In this document: one piece after another, positions 1-6,368 of the stretch
How positions within the stretch are numbered: the first letter of the stretch is position 1
Layout: every line of letters starts with the position of its first letter
NCBI GenBank assembly: GCA_964485455.1
Contig: CAZAJU010000080.1
Coordinates: 1-9,589, forward strand
DNA length: 9,589 nt
Reading direction: 5' to 3'
Source: Tissierella_B sp964485455
Lineage (GTDB): Bacteria; Bacillota; Clostridia; Tissierellales; Tissierellaceae
The notes under the pieces: generated by a model
The model's input: only the letters and a program-made list of their open reading frames with translations
Databases searched by the model: none
What the model was told of the DNA's origin: nothing
Translations under genes and position numbers: made by a program

Positions 1-5
1 TATGT

Positions 6-34
6 TTGAAAGACCTATAAAAGATCCTTCTAAA
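6..34 (+). promoter_or_regulatory. Possible sigma-A promoter for the WG-repeat lipoprotein gene
   Basis: TTGAAA at 6-11 and TCTAAA at 29-34 are separated by 17 bases. This is a fair -35 match and a weak -10 match. Transcription would begin near 41, just ahead of the GAGGGGTGA ribosome binding site at 45-53. The upstream context is cut off by the window edge, so the gene could instead be co-transcribed with something to the left. Confidence 0.3.
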
Positions 35-59
35 CATAGTATACGAGGGGTGAAATTTT

Positions 60-1865
60 ATGAATTTCAAAGTTAATTTAATATGGGTTTTATTATATCT
101 TTTAGCTTTTATACTTATAGCGTCACTGATGATAGGATGCTCAGCTGATAAAAAGGATGAGATTACTATAGCTGAATCAAGTGAAGTTAACGATTCAGAG
201 AATAATGCAATAGAAAATAAAAATTTGTATCCTGCATTTATTTATGATAATGGAAAAAAGCTATGGGGTTACATCAACTCCTTTGGAGATTTTGTTATTA
301 CACCAAAATATGAAGTAGCAGAATATTTCCAACCAGTTGGGTTAGCTAGGATATGGTTTGAAGATAAAGTTGGGATAATTAATAAACAGGGCGAGATTTT
401 AGTAACTCCTATATATGATAATATTGGTGATTTTGAAGATGGCTTAGCAATAGGACAAAATTGGAAAGATAATACTACCACATCATCGGTTATTGATACA
501 AAGGGAAATATTGTTTTTGAAAAAGAGTATTACATTTCTAGATATAGTGAAGGATTAGCCGCTATAATAACAAATAGCACTGAAAATAGCATGCAGCTAT
601 ATGGATATATAGATAGACAAGGCAATTTGGTTATTGAACCGATCTATTCTTTTGCTAATGATTTTGTTGATGGTAAGGCACTTGTATCTACTAGTGATGG
701 AAAACAGTTTTATATAGACAAAAATGCCAATTTGGTTGGTGAATACATCGATGAAACAGATTCATATTATTTAAATTATTTAAATAAAAATTATAATGAT
801 GGATTAAAAATAGTCAGCAAAGAATTAGACTATAACACCTTATACGGGCTATATGACAAGGATGGCAAAGTCATATTAGGGGAAGAATATTCCATTATTG
901 AGAGGTTATCTGAAGATTTATTTTATGCAGCAAAATATGATGAGCATTTAATACCTATAAAGGAGAATCTTAAGGCTTTATTTGATAAAACCGGTAAGCA
1001 ATTGACTGACTATATTTTTTATGATATAAACTCTGCATCAGAAGGTTATTTTTATGTAACTGACTACGAGTATACCTATCTGGTTGATAGTAATGGTAAC
1101 GAATATACCAATTTGCCTAGAACCAGAGGAAACGGTTCGATAAATATAATTGATGGACTTATATCTGTGAATGTAGGAAATTTAAGCTACTATACTCTAG
1201 ATGGAGAATTAATCTGGAAGAGCAGTAACAATTTTAAGCTATCAAATGGTCTTACAATAAATAAAATCACAATAAATCCTAATAGATTTCTATCAGTTTA
1301 TTATCCTGAGATTGAGGGATTGAATGATGAGACAATAGAAGATAGTATAAATTCGAAACTTGTAGAAAAATTTAAATGGGATGACCAATATTCAATATAT
1401 AACGAAGATATTGGAGCAGAGGGTTACTATGTAAGCGCTGATTTTACTGCAGAAGCAAATAAAGACCTTTTAATCATTAGTAAGAGTGGATATATTTATC
1501 CTGTAGATGCTGCACACGGACAGCCATCACTTGAGGATATTCATATTAGTTTAAAGACAGGAAGGGTGTTTGCTTTAAAGGATTTGTTTACATCAGGAGC
1601 TAAATATAAAGAAACCCTTGAAAATATTATAGAAAAGCAGATTGCGACTAAAAGCCTAGATACAGATATGTACTTCACAACTAATCCAGAATTGAATGAG
1701 GCTAATTTCCGTATTAAGAGGGATCATCTCGAATTATTCTATTCGCCTTATGAGATTGCGGCCTACGCTTATGGCTTTCCGACTTTTGAAGTGCCTTATG
1801 ATGAAATAATGGATATAATAGATACGGATGGAGAGCTTTGGAATTCCTTTGATAAAAATAATTAA
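60..1865 (+). CDS. WG-repeat lipoprotein with C-terminal DUF3298/RsiV-like domain
   Basis: This is a predicted surface lipoprotein of 601 residues. Residues 8-26 are a hydrophobic signal segment ending in a lipobox-like MIGC, so Cys27 should be the lipidated residue. A short acidic linker follows. Residues 56-350 hold about seven to eight degenerate WG repeats, recognisable by units such as LWGYINSFGDFVITPKY (68-84), VGIINKQGEILVTPIYD (104-120) and LYGYIDRQGNLVIEPIY (180-196), often followed by an F..GLA-like stretch. Residues 405-590 resemble the DUF3298/RsiV C-terminal family: YPEIEGL near 415, a SLKTGRVFALKDLF block at 497-510, and a final FEVPYDEI. WG repeats are extracytoplasmic beta-rich modules with no settled biochemical role, so no reaction is assigned. 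The ATG is supported by GAGGGGTGA at 45-53. The gene converges on the leftward fusion gene and appears to be transcribed alone. The lipoprotein and WG-repeat calls are firm; the DUF3298 call is by pattern only. Confidence 0.88.
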   Translation: MNFKVNLIWVLLYLLAFILIASLMIGCSADKKDEITIAESSEVNDSENNAIENKNLYPAFIYDNGKKLWGYINSFGDFVITPKYEVAEYFQPVGLARIWFEDKVGIINKQGEILVTPIYDNIGDFEDGLAIGQNWKDNTTTSSVIDTKGNIVFEKEYYISRYSEGLAAIITNSTENSMQLYGYIDRQGNLVIEPIYSFANDFVDGKALVSTSDGKQFYIDKNANLVGEYIDETDSYYLNYLNKNYNDGLKIVSKELDYNTLYGLYDKDGKVILGEEYSIIERLSEDLFYAAKYDEHLIPIKENLKALFDKTGKQLTDYIFYDINSASEGYFYVTDYEYTYLVDSNGNEYTNLPRTRGNGSINIIDGLISVNVGNLSYYTLDGELIWKSSNNFKLSNGLTINKITINPNRFLSVYYPEIEGLNDETIEDSINSKLVEKFKWDDQYSIYNEDIGAEGYYVSADFTAEANKDLLIISKSGYIYPVDAAHGQPSLEDIHISLKTGRVFALKDLFTSGAKYKETLENIIEKQIATKSLDTDMYFTTNPELNEANFRIKRDHLELFYSPYEIAAYAYGFPTFEVPYDEIMDIIDTDGELWNSFDKNN

Positions 1866-1869
1866 GTAA

Positions 1870-1907
1870 AAATAGAATCGGTGCCTTTAAAAGCACCGAT
1901 TCTATTT
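1870..1907. terminator. Bidirectional hairpin terminator between convergent genes
   Basis: A perfect 15-bp inverted repeat has arms at 1870-1884 and 1893-1907 and an 8-base loop. It lies 5 bases past the lipoprotein stop and 26 bases past the stop of the leftward fusion gene. On the minus strand the stem ends in a run of five T followed by ACTTAA, a good intrinsic terminator for the fusion gene. On the plus strand the T content is poorer (TTCTATTTATC) but probably adequate. Confidence 0.85.
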
Positions 1908-1933
1908 ATCGTTAGCTATAAAAAACTTTGGGA

Positions 1934-4459
1934 CTAATATTCTAAAATAGCGCCATTTTCCAATAGTATATTTTCAAACTTTTCATAATCAATATTTTGT
2001 ACAGTTGTAGTATCCTCTATAGCAATAGAGGCTGCAATTCCAGCAGCTTCACCCATAATCATATATTGGGGTTCCATCCTTAATGATGAGTATGCAACGT
2101 GACTAGCAGACACACAAACTGTTACAAGTAGATTTTCAGCTTCCGATTCTTTTGGAAGCAAAACCCTATATGGAATTTCATAGGGGCTTACCCAAAGTTG
2201 TATTTCACCTTCGTTGACTACATATCCATCTTGATTCACGTATCTTTGGATATTATGGGAATCAATTGAATAGGAGCCCATACCTATAGAATCTCGTTTT
2301 TTATTTTTTTTGCGAACATCAAATTCAGTCAATACAAAATCTCCAACAATTCTTCTGCCTTCTCTTATATATAGTTGATAAGGCCAATAAAGGTTGTCCT
2401 CAAATTCATCTGCTGCATATCCCCATCGATTTACATCAGCTCTAAGCTCAGCAGGAACGCTCAAATCATATGAAAGAAAGTACAATAAGCCTTGAATGTA
2501 TTCTTTATGAATATCTTTGATTTCCTCCCGTCTTTTATAGTCAGCATTAGGATACTCCCAGCTTCCTCCAATTAAATCTGTTGAAAATGGGCCATTGTGA
2601 TTTACATCATACTTATTATTTGGTAATTTTCCTAGATATACAATATCTGAAAATCTCAAATCTCTATTTACATTTTCTTTGAGTTTATTTATCCATGCAG
2701 CTAATAGTTTATAATTATCTGGATTGTAATTATTTGGCTTATAAAATGGAATTTGATTTTCGAATTGGTCTGTGATACATATTCTATAATTATAGGCTTG
2801 AACTTTATTGTCACCTTGTCCATAGACAAATGAAAATCCTTTAGAAATGCCATTATATAAGTTGCCGTTTTCATCGAATGCTTTGAGTGGATAATAAAAA
2901 CCATTTCTAGCTATAGATGGAAGATGCCCGGCAAATTTTTCATCATATTGATCTTTTGGCTCTCTGCCAACTGTGAATGAGACATTTGCCATGGCCATTA
3001 AATCACCTTCATAGGAACTATCAATAAAGATTTGTCCCCTGAATAATTCACCATCCTCCATTTCTGCACTTATTATATTATTATCCCCTTTCATAACTCC
3101 GTTATGTTGATTTAATCTTTTCTTATAGTAAATATCTATTTTTTCTTTTTTTAGAAGTTCAAGGAAGGATTCTTCTGCTACATGGGGTTCAAAATCCCAT
3201 ATTATTTCATTATTATAATGCTTGCCCATATTCTTAAAAAATTCTAGTGCAATTCCACCTATGACAGATGTGTTGCCATGGTCAGTGTTACTCAATCCTC
3301 CCGTAACCATTCCACCTATATGAGCTTCCTGAACTATTAGTGCAACATCCATTCCTTGTCTTGATGCAGAGATTGCAGCTGTTATACCTGATGGAGTTCC
3401 ACCATAGATTACAATGTCATAAAATAGAGGGAAGTCAACATAATTAGCCTCAAATGGTAATCTATGCAATTGTATATTATTTGAGATATAGTCTCTGTTG
3501 CTAATGGTAAAATTAATCAAAGGGGTATGGTAGAATTTGGCAAATGTATTAGCAATACTCTGCAAAACCATGCCTTCATGCATAGCTTTCATTTCAGGAT
3601 CATCGCTGATTGCCTTGTTTAAGTCAATATTTATCATACCATCAGAATGTAGTTCAATTGTTTGTATTCTAACATCCTTAGGTAATATCCTATGTTTTTT
3701 AGATAGAGCTTCCTTATAGGAATTAGTAAAAACTGTTTCAGTGTTGTCATTTGTCCAGAATTCAATATTTTGAGTTTTGCTGGATATTTTCATAGTATTA
3801 AAATCTGGGTAATAGAAATTGACACTTTCTACTAGAGGAGAATTTCTATAGATTTTATCAATAATAATAGTGCTAGTTTTGTATTTTGTTGTTACAACTG
3901 ATTTTACAAGGCCTATTCCCTTAGCATAATAATCAAATTTTTTTTCTTCATTGGATTCAGTACTTACCTCTATTGTATTAAAAACACCAATTGGAGTCTC
4001 AACCTTTAAGTCAATATTAGTAATTTTTCTCAATGAATTATCAGGAAGAAACCATTGAGTCCCTATCTCTATTGGCTCCATAAGAAGAATTTCTCCAGGT
4101 ATATCCTCGGTTGAGTTGTCAATCAGGTTAAGTATATTTTTTCTAAAAAATACTTCATCAACTGTCATCAGATTTATGGCTTTACCATCCTTTACTGAAA
4201 CTGCAGAGACTCTTATTCCATTTTTATCCTTGATTCTAAGCTGTACTATATCCTCTTCTGTATAATCCGTACTTACTTCGTAATATTTCCCTTGATTCTC
4301 AAGTTTATATATATACTTAATGTTATGTTGCATTGGAAAATAATCATTAATAGTTGATTTTACATCTTTTTTTGATGTTAATCTTATAATTTCTTGGATG
4401 TTTGAGAGGAGGAAAAAAAGCAAAATAATAATTAGTAATATAATGGCTAGCTTTTTCAT
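1934..4459 (-). CDS. Membrane-anchored GerMN–FAD-dependent oxidoreductase fusion protein
   Basis: One uninterrupted frame of 841 codons. Residues 4-19 are a single hydrophobic segment with no lipobox cysteine, so a signal anchor or Sec signal. Residues 38-205 resemble the N-terminal part of clostridial GerMN surface proteins (YFPM at 40-43, GTQWFLPDNSLRKITNID at 133-150, TPIGVFNTIEV, DYYAKGIGLVKSV). Residues 208-328 look like a GerMN domain: FYYPD, LPKDVRIQTIELHSDGMINIDL at 259-280 and GMVLQSIANTFAKF at 296-309. GerMN occurs in GerM and related sporulation/germination proteins. From residue 346 a full FAD_oxidored-type enzyme begins: Rossmann IVIYGGTPSGITAAISA (349-365), IGGMVTGGLSNTDHG (381-395), IFIDSSYEGDLMAMA (477-491) and the terminal VCVSASHVAYSSLRMEP...GEAAGIAASIA signature (781-813). 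The substrate is unknown. The ATG has TGGAGTT on the coding strand (4466-4472) at a 6-base spacing. The gene is divergent from the nitroreductase and probably monocistronic. Domain calls are by motif recognition; the FAD part is the surest. Confidence 0.9.
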   Translation of the reverse strand: MKKLAIILLIIILLFFLLSNIQEIIRLTSKKDVKSTINDYFPMQHNIKYIYKLENQGKYYEVSTDYTEEDIVQLRIKDKNGIRVSAVSVKDGKAINLMTVDEVFFRKNILNLIDNSTEDIPGEILLMEPIEIGTQWFLPDNSLRKITNIDLKVETPIGVFNTIEVSTESNEEKKFDYYAKGIGLVKSVVTTKYKTSTIIIDKIYRNSPLVESVNFYYPDFNTMKISSKTQNIEFWTNDNTETVFTNSYKEALSKKHRILPKDVRIQTIELHSDGMINIDLNKAISDDPEMKAMHEGMVLQSIANTFAKFYHTPLINFTISNRDYISNNIQLHRLPFEANYVDFPLFYDIVIYGGTPSGITAAISASRQGMDVALIVQEAHIGGMVTGGLSNTDHGNTSVIGGIALEFFKNMGKHYNNEIIWDFEPHVAEESFLELLKKEKIDIYYKKRLNQHNGVMKGDNNIISAEMEDGELFRGQIFIDSSYEGDLMAMANVSFTVGREPKDQYDEKFAGHLPSIARNGFYYPLKAFDENGNLYNGISKGFSFVYGQGDNKVQAYNYRICITDQFENQIPFYKPNNYNPDNYKLLAAWINKLKENVNRDLRFSDIVYLGKLPNNKYDVNHNGPFSTDLIGGSWEYPNADYKRREEIKDIHKEYIQGLLYFLSYDLSVPAELRADVNRWGYAADEFEDNLYWPYQLYIREGRRIVGDFVLTEFDVRKKNKKRDSIGMGSYSIDSHNIQRYVNQDGYVVNEGEIQLWVSPYEIPYRVLLPKESEAENLLVTVCVSASHVAYSSLRMEPQYMIMGEAAGIAASIAIEDTTTVQNIDYEKFENILLENGAILEY

Positions 4460-4485
4460 AGTAATAACTCCATTTTAGGTTTTAG

Positions 4486-4512
4486 CTTTAAGTAGTTTTA
4501 AAGCCTTTAAAG
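4486..4512. repeat. Three short phased CTTTAA(A)G-like repeats
   Basis: CTTTAAG (4486-4492), TTTTAAAG (4496-4503) and CTTTAAAG (4505-4512) occur at 9- to 10-base intervals just upstream of the fusion gene start. They could be stacked half-sites for a regulator of the leftward gene. The region is AT-rich, so chance is a real alternative. Confidence 0.3.
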
Positions 4513-4516
4513 TAAG

Positions 4517-4545
4517 TTGTTACACTCTTATATATGTATTATAAT
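4517..4545 (+). promoter_or_regulatory. Sigma-A promoter for the nitroreductase–exoA operon
   Basis: TTGTTA at 4517-4522 and a perfect TATAAT at 4540-4545 are separated by exactly 17 bases. Transcription should start near 4552, giving a leader of about 130 bases before the nitroreductase ATG. The -10 box and the predicted start point are overlapped by inverted repeats that could act as an operator. No comparable promoter was found for the divergent fusion gene: a TATAAT-like box can be read on the minus strand at 4538-4543 but lacks a -35. Confidence 0.7.
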
Positions 4546-4565
4546 ATATATCCGATATATAAGAG
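4525..4565. promoter_or_regulatory. Nested inverted repeats over the -10 box and start point (candidate operator)
   Basis: There are two superimposed dyads. The outer arms CTCTTATATAT (4525-4535) and ATATATAAGAG (4555-4565) are perfect 11-base inverted repeats, one in the -35/-10 spacer and the other just past the predicted start point. The inner dyad is a perfect palindrome around one central base, TATATATCCGATATATA (4545-4561), lying immediately after the -10 box. A repressor bound to either would block RNA polymerase. Much of the sequence is alternating AT; the CTCTT/AAGAG ends and the C-C-G centre are the informative parts. Confidence 0.5.
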
Positions 4566-4568
4566 ATG

Positions 4569-4636
4569 AAACCACTAAATAAATATTAATAGGATTGTTT
4601 CACTGAAATGATATGTGGTTTTGTTTGTTTTTTAAT
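4569..4636 (+). promoter_or_regulatory. Leader hairpin with T-rich flank, possible attenuator
   Basis: In the untranslated leader, AAACCAC (4569-4575) is complementary to GTGGTTT (4615-4621). The 3' arm runs into a T-rich tract to about 4633, as in an intrinsic terminator, although the loop is long (39 bases). Inside the loop lies an 11-base palindrome, TTTCACTGAAA (4598-4608). The layout would allow transcription attenuation, but no known riboswitch or T-box consensus was recognised. Confidence 0.3.
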
Positions 4637-4637
4637 C

Positions 4638-4657
4638 AAGGGGGTAAAAGTATGTAG
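4638..4657 (+). other. Start-stop element (ATG-TAG) with its own ribosome binding site in the leader
   Basis: AAGGGGGT (4638-4645) is followed after 6 bases by ATG (4652-4654), then directly by TAG (4655-4657). This is spaced like a true initiation site but encodes only methionine. It lies 27 bases before the nitroreductase ATG, which has a separate and stronger AAAGGAGGAG site (4669-4678). It may be a regulatory minimal upstream ORF, a decayed start, or chance. Confidence 0.35.
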
Positions 4658-4684
4658 ATAATTGTTCTAAAGGAGGAGTAAATT

Positions 4685-5440
4685 ATGATAGATAATGATA
4701 TGATAAAAAAACAATTAGAACATCGAACTATTAGAGAATTTAAGGATGAGAGAATACCAAAGGAGATTCTAGATAAATTGATAGAGGTTGCTAGAAGAAC
4801 AGCCACTTCTACAGGAATGCAAGCTTTTTCAATAATAAGAGTCAATGACCCCGTTTTAAGAAAAGAAATATCAATGGTTTGTAATCAAGATTATGTTGCT
4901 AGGGCTCCGGAACTATTAATATTTGTAGCTGATCAATTTAGAAATCTTAAGATAGCAGAAGAAAAGGGTTGTTTTGATGAACGAGCAGCAAATATGGATC
5001 GTTTTTTTCAGGCCTTTACCGATGCATGTATTGCCGCTCAAAATGTTGTGAATGCTGCGGAATCAATGAATCTTGGAGCTGTTTATCTAGGTAGTATACT
5101 TAATGACTCAGAAAGAATTGTTGAGCTTTTAAAACTGCCTAAATTAACCTACCCTGTATTAGGTTTAGGAATTGGATATCCAAATCAATCTCCGCAACTA
5201 AAACCAAGAATGGATATGAGCCTTAGGGTTTTTGAAAACACTTATACAGTATTTGATAATTATTTAGAAAAAATTAAGGAATATGATGAAGAAATGACTG
5301 GCTATTATGACTTGAGGGACAATAATAAGCGTATTGACTCTTTTAGCGATCAGGTAGTATCTAAGATTCAGAATGTACTTCCAAAGCGTCAAGGAATGTT
5401 TGATATTGTACGTAAACAGGGCTTTAAAGAATTCAAGTAG
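4685..5440 (+). CDS. NfsA-like NAD(P)H-dependent flavin nitroreductase
   Basis: This is a cytoplasmic FMN enzyme of the nitroreductase superfamily, NfsA/FRP branch. The family reduces nitro compounds, quinones or flavins with NAD(P)H, usually as a homodimer. At 251 residues it fits NfsA-type proteins (about 240-250). Visible family features are HRTIREF (13-19) for FMN phosphate contact, the TSTGMQ stretch (41-46), ACIAAQNVVNAAESMNLGAV (114-133), and GLGIGYPNQSPQLKPR (160-175) with the conserved LKPR. The C-terminal YYDLRDNN...DSFSDQ region (207-222) matches the NfsA-type tail. The ATG has an excellent AAAGGAGGAG site at 4669-4678. exoA follows after a 67-base gap without an obvious terminator, so the two are probably co-transcribed. 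The physiological substrate cannot be read from sequence; a flavin reductase/NfrA-like role is equally possible. Confidence 0.9.
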   Translation: MIDNDMIKKQLEHRTIREFKDERIPKEILDKLIEVARRTATSTGMQAFSIIRVNDPVLRKEISMVCNQDYVARAPELLIFVADQFRNLKIAEEKGCFDERAANMDRFFQAFTDACIAAQNVVNAAESMNLGAVYLGSILNDSERIVELLKLPKLTYPVLGLGIGYPNQSPQLKPRMDMSLRVFENTYTVFDNYLEKIKEYDEEMTGYYDLRDNNKRIDSFSDQVVSKIQNVLPKRQGMFDIVRKQGFKEFK

Positions 5441-5495
5441 CGAAAAGTAAAATTTATTTATATAAAAATTCAATGACATCGTTGGAATGAAAAAA

Positions 5496-5510
5496 GGAGG
5501 AAAAGTATTG
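5496..5510 (+). promoter_or_regulatory. Ribosome binding site that sets the exoA start at TTG
   Basis: GGAGG (5496-5500) precedes TTG (5508-5510) by 7 bases. The in-frame ATG at 5487 lies upstream of this site, has no ribosome binding site at a usable distance, and would translate the binding site itself into Lys-Lys-Gly-Gly. Family proteins begin with M-K-hydrophobic-I-S-W-N, which matches the TTG start exactly. Confidence 0.88.
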
Positions 5511-6335
5511 AAGTTTATATCATGGAATATTGATTCATTAAATGCAGCTTTAACAGGTGATTCACCTCGTGCTTTATTATCACAAGAGGTACTAAATACA
5601 ATTATAGAACACAGACCAGAAATTATAGCAATACAGGAAACAAAGCTATCAAGTAGTGGTCCAACTAAAAAACACTTAGAAATCTTGAAGGATAGATTTC
5701 CAGATTATGAAATAGCTTGGAATAGTTCAGTAGAACCAGCACGTAAAGGATATGCTGGAACCATGTTTTTATATAAGAATCAGCTGACGCCAATAGTTAC
5801 CAATCCAGCTATTGGTGCACCAAGCACAATGGATTTGGAGGGTCGTATCATCACTTTAGAATTTGATGATTTTTTCTTAACACAAGTTTATACTCCCAAT
5901 GCTGGAGACAATTTAAATCGTCTAGAAGAGCGTCAAATATGGGATATAAAATACGCAGATTACTTAGCAGAACTTGACAAATATAAGCCTGTTATTGCTA
6001 GTGGTGATTTTAACGTAGCCCATAAGGAAATAGACTTGGCACATCCAGAAAGTAATCGTGGTTCAGCAGGCTTTACTGATGAGGAACGTGAAGGTTTCAC
6101 AAATCTATTGGCAAAAGGTTTTACAGATACTTTCCGATATATTCATGGTGAAGTAACCGGTGTTTACAATTGGTGGGCACAGCGTGCTAAAACTAGCAAA
6201 ATTAATAATTCAGGCTGGAGAATCGATTATTGGCTAGTGAGTAATAGAATTGCTGATAAGGTAATTAAATCTGAAATGCTCGATTCAGGACCAAGACAAG
6301 ACCACGCTCCAATACTATTGGAAATAGTTTTATAG
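5508..6335 (+). CDS. exoA: Exodeoxyribonuclease III family AP endonuclease ExoA
   Basis: This is a Mg2+-dependent DNA repair nuclease that incises at abasic sites and trims 3' blocks (base excision repair), acting in the cytoplasm on chromosomal DNA. From the TTG start it has 275 residues. All catalytic positions of the endonuclease/exonuclease/phosphatase fold are present: Asn7 (ISWNIDSLNAAL), Glu44 (AIQETKLS), Tyr128 (TQVYTPNAG), Asp167 and Asn169 (SGDFNVAHKEIDLAHP), Asp240 (GWRIDYWLVSNRI), and Asp265-His266 (SGPRQDHAPILLE). As far as I recall, length and sequence resemble pneumococcal ExoA closely (also 275 residues), more so than E. coli XthA. An ATG 21 bases upstream would add seven residues but is rejected, as set out under the ribosome binding site entry. 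It probably shares a transcript with the nitroreductase. Nothing is truncated. Confidence 0.95.
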   Translation: MKFISWNIDSLNAALTGDSPRALLSQEVLNTIIEHRPEIIAIQETKLSSSGPTKKHLEILKDRFPDYEIAWNSSVEPARKGYAGTMFLYKNQLTPIVTNPAIGAPSTMDLEGRIITLEFDDFFLTQVYTPNAGDNLNRLEERQIWDIKYADYLAELDKYKPVIASGDFNVAHKEIDLAHPESNRGSAGFTDEEREGFTNLLAKGFTDTFRYIHGEVTGVYNWWAQRAKTSKINNSGWRIDYWLVSNRIADKVIKSEMLDSGPRQDHAPILLEIVL

Positions 6336-6341
6336 TATAGA

Positions 6342-6368
6342 AGGAGGCAAAGGTATCCTTTGCCTCCT
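6342..6368. terminator. Perfect hairpin between convergent exoA and lysR, without a T tract
   Basis: The 12-bp arms AGGAGGCAAAGG (6342-6353) and CCTTTGCCTCCT (6357-6368) enclose a 3-base loop. The structure starts 7 bases after the exoA stop and overlaps the lysR stop codon (6367-6369) by two bases. It is well placed to terminate both genes, but neither flank carries a run of T, so it may work mainly as a 3'-end stabiliser or need a factor. Each arm's AGGAGG is a ribosome-binding-site-like sequence locked in the stem. Confidence 0.6.

Noticed and set aside
2..76. Short open frame from the left edge (ATG at 2, ending TAA at 74-76) overlapping the lipoprotein start
   Set aside because: It encodes about 24 residues, has no visible ribosome binding site within the window, and resembles no family I know. 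It could be the tail of a gene starting outside the window, but this cannot be supported.
3537..3719. Plus-strand open frames inside the fusion gene and other antisense frames across the window
   Set aside because: They lie entirely within well-supported genes on the opposite strand, have no family resemblance, and are explained as shadows of the real coding frames.
4532..4545. Sporulation sigma-E-like -10 (CATATATA on the minus strand) and a minus-strand TATAAT for the fusion gene
   Set aside because: No matching -35 at the right distance for either factor, and the stretch is alternating AT where such boxes arise by chance.
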